Notes: generated by a model from the sequence alone, not told the origin. Positions 23,389 through 35,550 are shown, counted from the stretch's first letter. The stretch is 35,683 nt of DNA from Phycisphaeraceae bacterium (GCA_002704825.1 PAIY01000263.1:1-35683); one strand, 5' to 3'. Program-made: numbers and translations.

Positions 23389-24247
23389 GAATAATTCCAG
23401 TTCGTCTTCCTCCTCGCCACCACTACAGCGTGTTGGTGCGGTCAGTTCAGAGGATCTGCAACGCCAATTGCAGCGCGACCAGATGCTGCGATGGTTGATC
23501 CTGCTTGGGATTCCCGCAGCGAGCACGATCGTGTTGGCGTGGTTCAAACTCACACCCGACCCGCTGGGTTTTGGGATCATGATCATGGCAGGGACCTGGA
23601 TGATGCTCAACTTCATCAGTGCCCGCGCCTGGCAGCAGGTCTCAAACATGGCTGAGCTTTTTGCCATCGACCCCGAGCAGGCCGAAGCCCGTATCGCCAT
23701 CGTCCTTAAGTCCAAACCGTTGGCAAGGCAGGTGCGCCTGCTCACCTGGCATCGGCTGGCAACACTGCGACATCAGCAAAAAGACTTTGATCAGACCATT
23801 GCCGTCTGCCAGAGTGTGCTCATATATCCGTTGCGCAATGTCCATGCCGTCCGTCAACATCTGCTGTTGATGCTCACCGAAGCGCAACTGGCGCGCGGTG
23901 ATGCCTATGGTGCCTACATGAGTCTCTCTGAGCTTTCGCATCAGCAACTGAGTCTGACGCATTCACTGCAGAAACTGGCTTTACAGACGCGGTACCTGTT
24001 GATGGTCGGTTACGACGAAGCGGCGTTGTCGGACTTGCCGGGCAAGGTGAAGATGGCGGAACTCATGCCAACCCTGCAATGTGGCGCGCTGCATGTCCTG
24101 TTTTACGTGGCTGCTTCTCGCAGCGGTCAGACCCCGCAGGCCGATTGGTTGAATGAACGTTCGCGTTTGCTGTTGTCTGAAAAGCAGTATGACGACATTC
24201 TCCAAAGCCTGTCCATGCCCACGGTCACCCCTGGCGAGTTATTGTGA
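23381..24247 (+). CDS. Membrane-anchored helical-repeat protein, partner of the preceding gene
   Basis: This 288-residue protein is not recognised by name. A Ser-rich start (ENNSSSSSSSPP) is followed by two membrane helices (about residues 36-54 and 62-80) and a TPR-like helical region (about 90-280; ARIAIVLKSKPLARQ, TWHRLATLRHQQKDFDQTIA). The ATG at 23381 overlaps the stop of the previous gene by 8 bp and is preceded by AAGGAG at a good distance, so translation is probably coupled. The upstream in-frame extension lies inside the other gene's coding frame and is rejected. The two proteins share the hairpin-plus-repeats design. Confidence 0.82.
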   Translation: MTENNSSSSSSSPPLQRVGAVSSEDLQRQLQRDQMLRWLILLGIPAASTIVLAWFKLTPDPLGFGIMIMAGTWMMLNFISARAWQQVSNMAELFAIDPEQAEARIAIVLKSKPLARQVRLLTWHRLATLRHQQKDFDQTIAVCQSVLIYPLRNVHAVRQHLLLMLTEAQLARGDAYGAYMSLSELSHQQLSLTHSLQKLALQTRYLLMVGYDEAALSDLPGKVKMAELMPTLQCGALHVLFYVAASRSGQTPQADWLNERSRLLLSEKQYDDILQSLSMPTVTPGELL

Positions 24248-24405
24248 CCTGGCAGAAGTGTTCTGAAAATCTTTTTCACAGCACACCGTTTTTTTAATCT
24301 TGATTCGACTTGATACCAGATAAAATATCCGACTCTCCAGCGCAGTGATGTCGGCTCCGTGGGCACGTATCCTTCTGTCGCTTGAGTCATGAGGATACCC
24401 ACAAA

Positions 24406-26382
24406 ATGAAAGTCCATCTCCGCACCGCCTCGGCCAGTGACCTCGATGAGATTCTTGCCATCGAGCAGGCCTGTTTTGAGATCAATCGTCGAAGCTCCCG
24501 GCGCTCGTTGGCTAACAGTCTTAACAGTCCCATGCAGCAGATATGGGTTGCTACCGTCAAGCCCGAGGAGTCGGATCAGATGCTGGCGGGGGTGATGATC
24601 CTGCATCACCATGTCCATACGCTGCGCATTTACTCACTGGCGGTCAGCGACACATTTCGTGGTTTGGGCATCGGCTCCAAACTGCTTAAGCAGGCTCACC
24701 AGTTGGCTGTCGAACGCCGCTACGACCAACTCTCGCTTGAAGCCGATCAGTCCGACGAACGTTTGGTCGCCTGGTATGAATCACATGGCTATCAGATCAC
24801 CGATACATTGGAAAATTACTATGCTGCCGACCAACATGCTGTACGCATGAAGCAGAATCTCAATCCGGATAAGGCGCTGGGGCAACGCAATAATCAGAAC
24901 ACCGTCAACCTCATCGTCACTGACAATCCGTCGGACATTCAGCTGAAAATCGACAAGGCTCAGATCATCAGCACGCAGGAGTATCTCACCGACCCGCGGT
25001 TTTTGAATATCCCTTATGCGCGTGTGTTTAATCTCTGCCCGTCGTACAAGTATCAGTCTGCTGGTTACTACGTTTCGCTACTCGCTGAGGCCCGCTCGCA
25101 TCGGTCGATTCCCAGTGTTTCGACCATTCAGGACTTTCAATCACGTTCGATCATGCGATCCATGACCGACGAGATGGACGAACAGATCCAGAAAGCCTTC
25201 GCCGGTTTTGATGGCAAGGAAGCAACGATCAATCTCTATTTTGGTCACAGCATCGACAAACGTTTCAACGAACTTGCCAACCGACTCTATCGGATGTTCC
25301 CCACGCCGATGCTCACGGTGGACTTTGTCCATGTCCGTGACAAGTGGATGGTGGACAAGATTTCACCGTTGTCTCTGAAAAAGATTGATCAGGGGATGAT
25401 GCCTTTGATTCAGGAGTTGGCGGTGAGTTTCTTTAACCGCAAGCGTTTTGATCAGGCGCGCATGCGCAATTATGCCTACGACATTGCGGTGTTGCATGAT
25501 CCTGATGAAGTCGAACCGCCGTCGAGCCCGGAGACACTCAAGCGGCTGTGCAAGATCGCTGAGCAGATGAACATTTACATGGAACTGATTACGCGTAACG
25601 ACTTGGATCGACTCAGTGAATTCGATGCGCTATTCATCCGTACCACCACCAACGTCAATCACTACACCTACCAGTTTTCCCGCAAAGCCTATGCGGAAGG
25701 TTTGGTGGTGATTGATGACCCGTGGTCGATTCTGCGATGCGCCAACAAGGTGTATCTGGCTGAGCGGTTATCACAGGAACAGATCCCCACACCGCAGACC
25801 TGGATCATTGACGGCTCGTGGGTTAAGGGGGATCGGTTGGCTGAGTTGCCTTTGCCGTTGATCATCAAGCAGCCGGACAGTGCGTTTTCCAAGGGCGTGG
25901 TCAAAGTCACCACGCATGCCGAACTCAAGCGCACGGTGCAGGACCTGCTCAAGAAGTCGGACCTGTTGTTGGCCCAGGTGTTCATGCCCACTGCGTTTGA
26001 CTGGCGGATTGGGATTCTGGATCGCAAACCACTGTTCGCCTGCCAATATCACATGGCAGAAGGTCACTGGCAGATCGTCAACTGGGAATCGAAGAATAAG
26101 GATGATCTCTGGGGGGCATACAAGACGTTTGATCTGGATGATGTCCCGCCGGTGGTGGTACGGACTGCACTCAAAGCCGCCAACCTCATCGGCGACGGAC
26201 TCTATGGCGTGGACATCAAGCAGATCGAAGATGAAGCCTTTGTCATTGAGATCAACGATAACCCCAATATCGACCTGGGCATTGAAGACCAGGTGCTCAA
26301 GAACGAACTCTACCGTCGCCTGATCCAGTCGTTTATCACCCGCATCAAAGTCGCTCGCGACATCTCGCGGTTACGGTTGTGA
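24406..26382 (+). CDS. GNAT acetyltransferase / RLAN / RimK-like ATP-grasp ligase fusion
   Basis: The 658-residue cytoplasmic protein joins three domains. Residues 1-150 are a GNAT acyltransferase with the acetyl-CoA loop RGLGIG (85-90). Residues about 165-340 match the RimK-like ATP-grasp N-terminal (RLAN) domain, with the segment YKYQSAGYYVSLLAEARSHR (214-233). Residues about 380-655 are a RimK-type ATP-grasp ligase with Lys488 (LIIKQPDSAFSKGV) and the metal-binding EINDNPN (615-621). ATP-grasp ligases of this kind add amino acids to a carboxylate; GNAT/RLAN/ATP-grasp fusions have been proposed in the literature to make or modify peptides, but the substrate is unknown. ATG 24406 is chosen; an in-frame TTG at 24382 is possible, with GAGGA lying between them. 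It follows two uncharacterised membrane proteins after 158 bp. Confidence 0.9.
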   Translation: MKVHLRTASASDLDEILAIEQACFEINRRSSRRSLANSLNSPMQQIWVATVKPEESDQMLAGVMILHHHVHTLRIYSLAVSDTFRGLGIGSKLLKQAHQLAVERRYDQLSLEADQSDERLVAWYESHGYQITDTLENYYAADQHAVRMKQNLNPDKALGQRNNQNTVNLIVTDNPSDIQLKIDKAQIISTQEYLTDPRFLNIPYARVFNLCPSYKYQSAGYYVSLLAEARSHRSIPSVSTIQDFQSRSIMRSMTDEMDEQIQKAFAGFDGKEATINLYFGHSIDKRFNELANRLYRMFPTPMLTVDFVHVRDKWMVDKISPLSLKKIDQGMMPLIQELAVSFFNRKRFDQARMRNYAYDIAVLHDPDEVEPPSSPETLKRLCKIAEQMNIYMELITRNDLDRLSEFDALFIRTTTNVNHYTYQFSRKAYAEGLVVIDDPWSILRCANKVYLAERLSQEQIPTPQTWIIDGSWVKGDRLAELPLPLIIKQPDSAFSKGVVKVTTHAELKRTVQDLLKKSDLLLAQVFMPTAFDWRIGILDRKPLFACQYHMAEGHWQIVNWESKNKDDLWGAYKTFDLDDVPPVVVRTALKAANLIGDGLYGVDIKQIEDEAFVIEINDNPNIDLGIEDQVLKNELYRRLIQSFITRIKVARDISRLRL

Positions 26383-26391
26383 TGTGTGATA

Positions 26392-26419
26392 AACCCGTGA
26401 CTCTCCTGAGTCACGGGTT
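26392..26419. repeat. 12-bp perfect hairpin, CAAAGCCGTG family, single arm
   Basis: AACCCGTGACTC (26392-26403) and GAGTCACGGGTT (26408-26419) enclose TCCT. It equals one arm of the larger elements at 16732 and 27979. It lies 10 bp after the ATP-grasp gene stop but has no T run. Confidence 0.7.
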
Positions 26420-26501
26420 GCCTTTGGGCTTAGCCCGTCAGATTCATTCCCTGTGGTCATTCATCTGGCGGCTTGTGTTTTAAGCATCGATTCAACCAAC
26501 A

Positions 26502-26534
26502 AAAAAAACCGTGACCGATCGGCCACGGGTTTTT
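26502..26534 (-). terminator. Terminator of the SGNH hydrolase gene
   Basis: An interrupted palindrome around CCGTGACCGATCGGCCACGG lies at about 26509-26528 with one mismatched pair. A run of eight A residues at 26501-26508 gives a T run on the minus strand, 25-50 bp past the hydrolase stop. A shorter T run on the plus side would let it act in both directions. Confidence 0.75.
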
Positions 26535-26558
26535 CATTGATTTGAATATCGTTTTGTC

Positions 26559-27779
26559 TTACTTCGTCGGACCTGCAACGCAGATGCTTTCGATATGCAG
26601 TTCGCCTTCCTTGTCCGAAGGCATGAAGATCGGTTCGATCTTGAGTGTGTGTTTGCCCGGTTCCAATTCCTTGGCAAGGACCGTCCATGCAAAGAGATTG
26701 CCGCTGCCACTGGAACTGAAGCGCGAGGTGTTGCGTTCCCAGAACTCCGAGCCGTTACTCTCGATGAGTTGGTCATCGATGTAAACACGGAAGGGGACGC
26801 TTTGGCCGTTGTACTCACCGAAGATGCCCACGAATGTGCCTTGAAAGTCGAAGACCAGTGGCTCGGTGCTTTTGCGGCGCTTGGCTGAAGCGGCAAGCAC
26901 ATCCCCCATCCAGCGGCTTGAAAGTCCGTCGAACCACAGCGAGGTGCGGTAGGTCTTGGAACGCTGCCAACCCTTGGGATAGGTTTGCATGTCCACGAGA
27001 ATATGACGCTTGGGGTTCATGTAGCCATCACCAAAAACGGGTTTGTCGGGGATGACGGTGACACGCTTGTCTTTGACTGCTTCTTCGTAGCCATCACGCA
27101 CAGCTTCAAAATAAAGTCGGTAACCCGCGTCATCGGGATGTGTCTTGTCACGGCCGATCGACCAGACTTCGTCCAAATCGAGCTTCCTGGTTTTGTACGC
27201 GTTCTGGATGTATTGAAGCGTATCCCCCACGCCGGTGTTGTAGGCTTTGGCAATCTTGATGTGATCGTTGTAGCGGGGGACTTTTTTCAGGTCGTAGTGT
27301 TTGCCGAGTTGGCCGTAGCAGCTAAGCAGTACCTGCACGACGGGGATGTCACGTTCGAGCATCATCCGCAGCAGGGATTCGTAAATCTCCAGTGAGAGTT
27401 TGTCCGAACCATTGATGCCATCGTTGATGGTGAAGTCCACAAACACGAGGTCGGGATTCTTGGCAAAGACGTCACGCTCAAGACGGAAGATGCCCAGGTT
27501 CGAGCCGGTCCCGCCGATGGCAGCGTCGTGATTGGTGATATGGGCTTTGGGATATTTCTCGATGAGATACTTGCCCATCAGCGCGCGGTAGGACGTCTGG
27601 TTGGGGTCCGATGCGTTGGCCCCCCAGGTGAGACTGCCACCGAGGAAAACCACGTTGAGTTTTTCGCCGGCCTGGGCACGTTTGTGAAAGTTGGCAATCG
27701 AGAGAGGCTTGGTCTGAGCCATGGCAGTGCTTCCAATCAAACAAAGTAGACAAAGTGAGCGTGTGGCAATTTTAGACAT
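26559..27779 (-). CDS. Exported SGNH/GDSL-type hydrolase
   Basis: This 406-residue protein has a signal peptide (about 1-22, cut after AMA) and an SGNH hydrolase domain to about residue 235: block I GGSLTWG with nucleophile Ser49, block II Gly at GGTGSN (89-94), block III Asn119 in TIND, and block V DKTHPDDAGY with Asp211 and His214. Residues about 255-406 form a beta-sandwich (FDFQGTFVGIFGEYNGQSVP, VYIDDQLIE) like accessory domains of carbohydrate esterases. It probably removes acetyl or other ester groups from a polysaccharide outside the cytoplasm; the substrate is not known. It stands alone with its own terminator. Confidence 0.9.
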   Translation of the reverse strand: MSKIATRSLCLLCLIGSTAMAQTKPLSIANFHKRAQAGEKLNVVFLGGSLTWGANASDPNQTSYRALMGKYLIEKYPKAHITNHDAAIGGTGSNLGIFRLERDVFAKNPDLVFVDFTINDGINGSDKLSLEIYESLLRMMLERDIPVVQVLLSCYGQLGKHYDLKKVPRYNDHIKIAKAYNTGVGDTLQYIQNAYKTRKLDLDEVWSIGRDKTHPDDAGYRLYFEAVRDGYEEAVKDKRVTVIPDKPVFGDGYMNPKRHILVDMQTYPKGWQRSKTYRTSLWFDGLSSRWMGDVLAASAKRRKSTEPLVFDFQGTFVGIFGEYNGQSVPFRVYIDDQLIESNGSEFWERNTSRFSSSGSGNLFAWTVLAKELEPGKHTLKIEPIFMPSDKEGELHIESICVAGPTK

Positions 27780-28099
27780 TCTGCATTCCTGTAACAGGTC
27801 AAGTTGTATGTCGCGGGAAAATATAAAGGTCTTGAGCGTCGTCCATTGTCAGTGAAAACGGGGGGATGACAAGTATCAGTGATGGGGGTACTTATCAAAC
27901 ATGGTTTGATAACTCGCAACGGTCAGGCATTGTTTGGTATTTGAAAGTTGAGAATCAGATGTGGTTGTATGTGCATGACAAAGCCGCGACTCTCCTGAGT
28001 CGCGGGTTGTATTCGAACAATGACATCAAGCAACCCGTGCCTCAGGAGAGACACGGCTTTGTTTGTGATTGAACTTGATGGTTAGATTCGCTGCCGGAT
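27780..28099. other. Gene-free region between the SGNH and YhcH genes
   Basis: No gene is supported here. The stretch holds the 83-bp inverted-repeat element at 27979-28061. The 200 bp before it should contain the SGNH gene promoter, but I cannot point to convincing boxes. Confidence 0.5.
27979..28061. repeat. 83-bp inverted-repeat element, CAAAGCCGTG family, copy 2
   Basis: CAAAGCCGCG (27979-27988) and CACGGCTTTG (28052-28061) are complementary at nine of ten positions. The left arm folds as CCGCGACTC-TCCT-GAGTCGCGG and the right arm as a matching CTC-AGGA-GAG hairpin. Loops TCCT and AGGA are themselves complementary, so the arms can pair with each other or alone. Confidence 0.72.
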
Positions 28100-28579
28100 T
28101 TACTTGGGGTAAACCGTGGGTTCGACAGCCACCTTGACGACGATCTTGCGGACCTCTTCAGGTACGGTCTGCGTGACGCAGGGCATGTGTGCGTCCTGTG
28201 GGCCGAGCACCATGAAGCGTCCAGCGGACATGGGGACGAAACAGCCATGTGCGGGCTGACCCTTGAAGAAGTAGATGTCCTTCTCGTCGTCGTACTCAGT
28301 CAACGGGGCGACTTCGGAGAGGGGGGTGTAGCCGATGTACTCATTGCCACTGATGATGTACTGGATGTCCAGGTATTTCTTGTGTGCTTCCCATTTGCGT
28401 TGGTCGATGGGGCGGGTGTTATACGTTTGAACGATGGCAAAGACATCCTTGCCATGCAGGTCATAACGGTCATCTTCGAGTTCATCGAGTCGGGGTTTGT
28501 TGAGAAAGGCCAGTGCGATTTCAAAATTCGGGCCAAGTGATTTGAGGTAGTTCGCACGGTTTAATGCATCGACAATCAT
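28100..28579 (-). CDS. YhcH/YjgK/YiaL (DUF386) family protein
   Basis: This 159-residue cytoplasmic protein matches the DUF386 family, a cupin-like beta-barrel whose members are found in sialic acid, gulonate and other sugar operons; an anomerase or mutarotase-like activity has been reported for some. Conserved segments are WEAHKKYLDIQYIISGNEYI (about 63-82), the DIYFFKG strand and FMVLGPQDAHMPC with a histidine (131) in the expected position. No sugar gene is directly adjacent on its strand; the nearest is an SGNH hydrolase. Its substrate is unknown. Confidence 0.9.
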   Translation of the reverse strand: MIVDALNRANYLKSLGPNFEIALAFLNKPRLDELEDDRYDLHGKDVFAIVQTYNTRPIDQRKWEAHKKYLDIQYIISGNEYIGYTPLSEVAPLTEYDDEKDIYFFKGQPAHGCFVPMSAGRFMVLGPQDAHMPCVTQTVPEEVRKIVVKVAVEPTVYPK

Positions 28580-29407
28580 GACGGTTCACTTCCATGTTAC
28601 AGGTCATAGTCCAATATACTTTTGATCGGCAGATCGTGCATCGGATCATGATTCGTTATCCGATATCTGACATTGTTGTGATTTGGACTGCGTTGGACAA
28701 CGTGGCCTGGTGTTTCATTACGCTGTTGAAGACCAATGCCCAACCTGAAAAACCAGTCCTGCATCCGATCAGCCGGTGATTTTCTATTCACCTGACACTG
28801 ATCAGACACGGACTGGTGAGCTGAACCCAAATGATTGGTAGGGAGACAATCATTGAATCTGTTGTCGGTGCCTGTACGTCGGGTTCCTGTTCAAGCGACC
28901 GTTTTGCATTGATGGGATTCTCTGTTGTTTGAACTTGCTGATGCTTTACTTTCCATTGCTTGGTGCTTTGGGTATCGGCCGAATTTTTGTGCATTGTCGA
29001 GTTATCAATTCCACTTTTTGAAAAATCATGCTGATGCGAATCTGGCGTCGTTCATCAGACATAACAGTCCTGGATTGTCATGCGCTCTGCTGGCTTCCTT
29101 GTCGGGGGTTGCGAACCGCGTTCACCGGGATTGTGGACATAGCGGGTAAAACCGCGGCTTTCGACAAATCACCGTTTTTTCGGTACCATTTGCCGGATTT
29201 AACCCCCGGTCCCCCGGAAGGTTTCCCCGGTACTTTTCGTTCGGTGAGACGCTTTTGGGGGGTGACATACGGCTCAGATGCGTGGTTTGAGTCCCAAACA
29301 CTTCACATCCGACATGCAAACCGGATGGTGGTGTCCGACCATGAAAGTGGTTATGCCTCCCGCTGACATTCTGAATAAGGTCCGCTGTAACAGGCGGTTA
29401 CAACAGC
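28580..29407. other. Long gene-free region upstream of carB
   Basis: Over 828 bp I find no reading frame with convincing codon use or similarity. The last 250 bp are richer in G+C and contain short inverted pairs (for example CATCCG/CGGATG near 29308-29330), so a structured carB leader is possible. I do not recognise a known riboswitch or PyrR-type attenuator, and no terminator with a T run stands directly before carB. Confidence 0.45.
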
Positions 29408-32821
<3,414 letters not shown>

Positions 32822-32874
32822 GTCATGAACGGTTAACGCATCAAGGCAAGTTAGCCACAGATGAACCCAGATAC

Positions 32875-32911
32875 ACACAGATGTCCCAAGTCGGGGCGTC
32901 TGTGTTTTTTT
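32875..32911 (+). terminator. Rho-independent terminator after carB
   Basis: ACACAGATGTCCC (32875-32887) pairs imperfectly with GGGGCGTCTGTGT (32893-32905) and is followed by a run of T residues. The 5' arm is part of a CACAGATG-rich stretch (32855-32884) resembling dispersed repeats known from other genomes. Confidence 0.7.
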
Positions 32912-32917
32912 ATTCTA

Positions 32918-33146
32918 GGCAGTTTTTACCGCAGAGGCGCAGAGGACGCAGAGTTATGAGAGATGAATTTTGTTTTTCATCAAGCCCAAGTCTGAGCAGA
33001 GCGAAGACTGGGATACGTTCGATCAACGATTCGTGTACGTATCCCATGCTTCACTGCGTTCAGCATTGGGCTTGATCTTTATAAACAAAAATATGTCTTA
33101 TCTTTCTTACCTCTGCGTCCTCTGCGCCTCTGCGGTAAAAACTGCC
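32918..33146. repeat. 229-bp element bounded by 36-bp perfect inverted repeats
   Basis: The 36 bases at 32918-32953, starting GGCAGTTTTTACCGCAGAGG, recur exactly as their complement at 33111-33146. Inside, ATCAAGCCCAA and TTGGGCTTGAT are a second perfect pair, followed inward by about 29 positions with some 21 matches that end in GGGATACGT/ACGTATCCC. The whole unit can fold into one long hairpin. It encodes no protein and fills the gap between convergent carB and yidD. It may be a non-autonomous mobile element of the MITE type. Confidence 0.75.
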
Positions 33147-33163
33147 TTGTTTCAAGCTGAAAA

Positions 33164-33391
33164 TCACGGCGGGTCATAGCCACTGCCACCAAACGGATGA
33201 CAGCGGCAGATGCGCTTGATGCCTTTGAAGGCACCTTTCCATGGACCGTACTTTTGCACCGCATCGAGCATGTATTGGCTGCAGGTGGGTTGAAAGCGAC
33301 AGTGTCCGCCCATGAAATGCCCGAGGGTGGCACGGTAGAAGGCAACCATGAGATTAATCAGCCAAACGGCGATGGCATTGATGATCCGCAT
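33164..33391 (-). CDS. yidD: Membrane protein insertion efficiency factor YidD
   Basis: YidD is a small membrane-associated protein that helps YidC insert membrane proteins. The 75-residue product shows the family signature: an N-terminal hydrophobic or amphipathic helix, FYRATLGHFMGGHCRFQPTC followed by SQYMLDAVQKYGPWKGA, and the ending RCHPFGGSGYDPP. It is usually beside rnpA and yidC; here it is instead 30 bp after a pseudopilin gene on the same strand, so it has left its normal operon. Confidence 0.95.
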   Translation of the reverse strand: MRIINAIAVWLINLMVAFYRATLGHFMGGHCRFQPTCSQYMLDAVQKYGPWKGAFKGIKRICRCHPFGGSGYDPP

Positions 33392-33421
33392 GCGTGCATC
33401 ATACCGAAAATGATTCGACGC

Positions 33422-34228
33422 TCAGAACGTCACCGCATTGCCCTGGTTGTCACGCGCGGTGGTGATGTGCGTTTGGATGTTTTCTGAGAGCGACTCACCT
33501 GTGCGTGATACCGCGTGTCCGTCAAAGAACATCACGTTGGCTGCATCGTTATGCAGGAAGTGAACCTGCCCGTTGTTGTCCACGCCGTTGCCATCCAGTC
33601 GGAAGTTCACGGCCGGTTTGGCCCAATAAAACATGGAGGATGAGACACGCGCGGTGAAGCTGTCTGCAAAGCAGATCGTGCGCGACGGATTGGTGATTTC
33701 GTTGAGTTGATGCCAATAGAGTTTGTAGCTGGATCCGCCGATGGTGGTCACCATCGTCTTCTGGAAGCTCCAGCCACGGTTTTTCATTTCCGTCCCTCCG
33801 GGCATGTAGATCGCGTAACCAAACCAAGTGTTCAGCGAATTGGGATCGGTGTTCTGAGCGATGGATGTACTGAACTCATTCTGCGGGCAGAGCGTGACAT
33901 TGCGCGTCAGATATTGGGGAGTTGATGAAGCGCCATCACCCCCTTTTTGATAGGCCAATGGATAGACCCAGTACTTCACATTCCCACCGAGACTGCGTTT
34001 GATGTACAGCGCGTCGTTGTAGTCAAAGCCGTAGGTGTTGGCTGCGAGAATGCACTGACGTTGATTGCTCAGACACATGCTCGTGCGTGCTGCATCGCGT
34101 GCTTTTTTCAGCGCGGGTAAGAGGATGGCCATCAGGAGACTGACGATGGAAATCACAACCAGCAATTCAATGAGCGTGAATGCCATATTGTGTTGTTTGT
34201 CGCGTGTGAATCGTGATGGGTTGTCCAT
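33422..34228 (-). CDS. Pseudopilin with H-X9-DG motif
   Basis: This 268-residue protein has a 16-residue polar leader and a prepilin site A16|F17 with mature FTLIE, then a hydrophobic helix to about residue 40. Cys52 and Cys114 (LCPQ) are the conserved pair, with an extra Cys59. [12 protein letters not shown] near residue 230 is the H-X9-DG motif. The start at 34228 is taken because the next ATG would leave a one-residue leader. It lies 27 bp after a GntR/LacI-type regulator gene on the same strand, and yidD follows by 30 bp. It is the same gene arrangement as the LacI-pseudopilin pair at 1562-3359. Confidence 0.9.
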   Translation of the reverse strand: MDNPSRFTRDKQHNMAFTLIELLVVISIVSLLMAILLPALKKARDAARTSMCLSNQRQCILAANTYGFDYNDALYIKRSLGGNVKYWVYPLAYQKGGDGASSTPQYLTRNVTLCPQNEFSTSIAQNTDPNSLNTWFGYAIYMPGGTEMKNRGWSFQKTMVTTIGGSSYKLYWHQLNEITNPSRTICFADSFTARVSSSMFYWAKPAVNFRLDGNGVDNNGQVHFLHNDAANVMFFDGHAVSRTGESLSENIQTHITTARDNQGNAVTF

Positions 34229-34255
34229 GTTGCATACCTATCGGTTGTGATCGGT

Positions 34256-35365
34256 TTATTGTGTTTGAACCAGATCAATGACACTTTCACGCACAACCAG
34301 AGAAGGTTTTGAAAGAAGGGTGCGCGGTTTGGAAGAATCGAAATCAAGCACTTGATCAAATGCCATCCGCATCTCTTCCTGCGGGTTGGGATCGACGGTG
34401 GTGGTCGGGGGAGCGAAGTAGGCTTCATCACCGTTACCACGACCGATGGAGACAAAACTCATGGCCTGGGGCAGGGTGACTTGCATCGCATGGGCAGCGC
34501 GGATCGCGCCTTGGATGCCGCGCATGGACTCATAAATGCCACCGGTGTATTGACCTTGCTTCAGGACAGTCATTGTCATCTGATGCGCACTCTCGCGGCT
34601 GTCTTCCCAGGGTTTAATGGAACCACCAAGAATGCGCAGCTTCGCATCATGATCGGTGATTGCCTGCTTGATGCCCGTGAGCATGATGCGTCGCGAATAG
34701 GTGTTGGGTTCATGACGGAAGTAGGCGAGTTGCTGATGTCCTGCGTGGATCAATTGCTCGGCGAGCAGGTAACCAGCTTGCTGCCAATCGAGGGTGATGC
34801 TGGTGATGTGCTGGGTTTTTTCGACATCAGGTGTCGGCTCAAGCAGCACCACGGGGACGTCCATTTGGTCCAAAGACTTGATCAACGCTTTGGAGATCAG
34901 GCCGGGGACAGGAATGATGAAGACGCCACAGACATCATCGCGCTGGGCAACCATTTGGCAGAGGGTCGAATAGTCGGTGTCAGGGTTGAGCTTGAATTCG
35001 AGCATCGCCATGCCGCGTTTGACCGCTTGTTCCTCAGCAAAGTGCAGTCGGGACCATGTCGCGTAGGAGAAGAAGTTGGGGTAAGCAAAGACGATGGTCG
35101 AAGGCTTGGAGATCATGCCGGTCTGCATGTCGGTACTGACGGTGCGTTCGCGTGACGCCAGGTAAGCGCCTTTTCGCGGGATACGCTTGATGTAGCCTTC
35201 AATCTCCAGTTGATTGAGCACACCGTTCATGGTGAGATAAGCCACGCCGAACTCTGCTGCCAGATCGCGGACCGAGGGCAATTTGGTGTCCAGCTCATAG
35301 TCAGCAAATTGCTCGATGAGTCGGGCCTTGATGGATTGGCAGAGTTTGTCGGAGGATTCAGACAT
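34256..35365 (-). CDS. GntR-type winged-helix regulator with LacI-like effector domain
   Basis: The 369-residue protein joins a GntR winged helix (about residues 8-70; KLPSVRDLAAEFGVAYLTMN) to a periplasmic-binding-protein-like sensing domain (about 88-365; IVFAYPNFFSYATWSRL, closing with PSLVVRESV), the AraR-like combination used for sugar control. It is a cytoplasmic repressor or activator; the ligand is unknown, probably a sugar. The ATG at 35365 lies 17 bp downstream of a perfect 14-bp palindrome, likely its own operator. It precedes a pseudopilin gene by 27 bp and probably controls it. Confidence 0.92.
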   Translation of the reverse strand: MSESSDKLCQSIKARLIEQFADYELDTKLPSVRDLAAEFGVAYLTMNGVLNQLEIEGYIKRIPRKGAYLASRERTVSTDMQTGMISKPSTIVFAYPNFFSYATWSRLHFAEEQAVKRGMAMLEFKLNPDTDYSTLCQMVAQRDDVCGVFIIPVPGLISKALIKSLDQMDVPVVLLEPTPDVEKTQHITSITLDWQQAGYLLAEQLIHAGHQQLAYFRHEPNTYSRRIMLTGIKQAITDHDAKLRILGGSIKPWEDSRESAHQMTMTVLKQGQYTGGIYESMRGIQGAIRAAHAMQVTLPQAMSFVSIGRGNGDEAYFAPPTTTVDPNPQEEMRMAFDQVLDFDSSKPRTLLSKPSLVVRESVIDLVQTQ

Positions 35366-35381
35366 TGTGTGCTCTCGTTTT

Positions 35382-35395
35382 CTGATATATATCAG
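35382..35395 (-). promoter_or_regulatory. Palindromic operator of the GntR-type regulator
   Basis: CTGATATATATCAG is a perfect 14-bp palindrome, 17 bp upstream of the regulator start. GntR-type proteins bind such short palindromes, often autoregulating; the pairing is inferred from position. Confidence 0.5.
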
Positions 35396-35522
35396 TTTAG
35401 ATTGAAAGTGGCGTCAGTCAAGCACGCCGGTGAATATTTTTTACGTCTGCGTTGGCAAGTGTAGCATGATGCAATCTTAGAGCTTCACAGATTGTCATTG
35501 GGCGCATGTGTTGCTTCGATCC

Positions 35523-35550
35523 AAAGCCGTGATTCTCACGGGTCACAGGT
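35523..35550. repeat. Partial copy of the CAAAGCCGTG repeat
   Basis: The block starts AAAGCCGTGATTCTC and continues into GGGTCACAGGT, matching one arm of the elements at 16732 and 27979 with several differences. Pairing within the arm is weakened. Confidence 0.5.

Noticed and set aside
28594-29366. Several frames of 60-112 codons upstream of carB
   Set aside because: No ribosome binding sites, no domains and atypical codon use; treated as non-coding.
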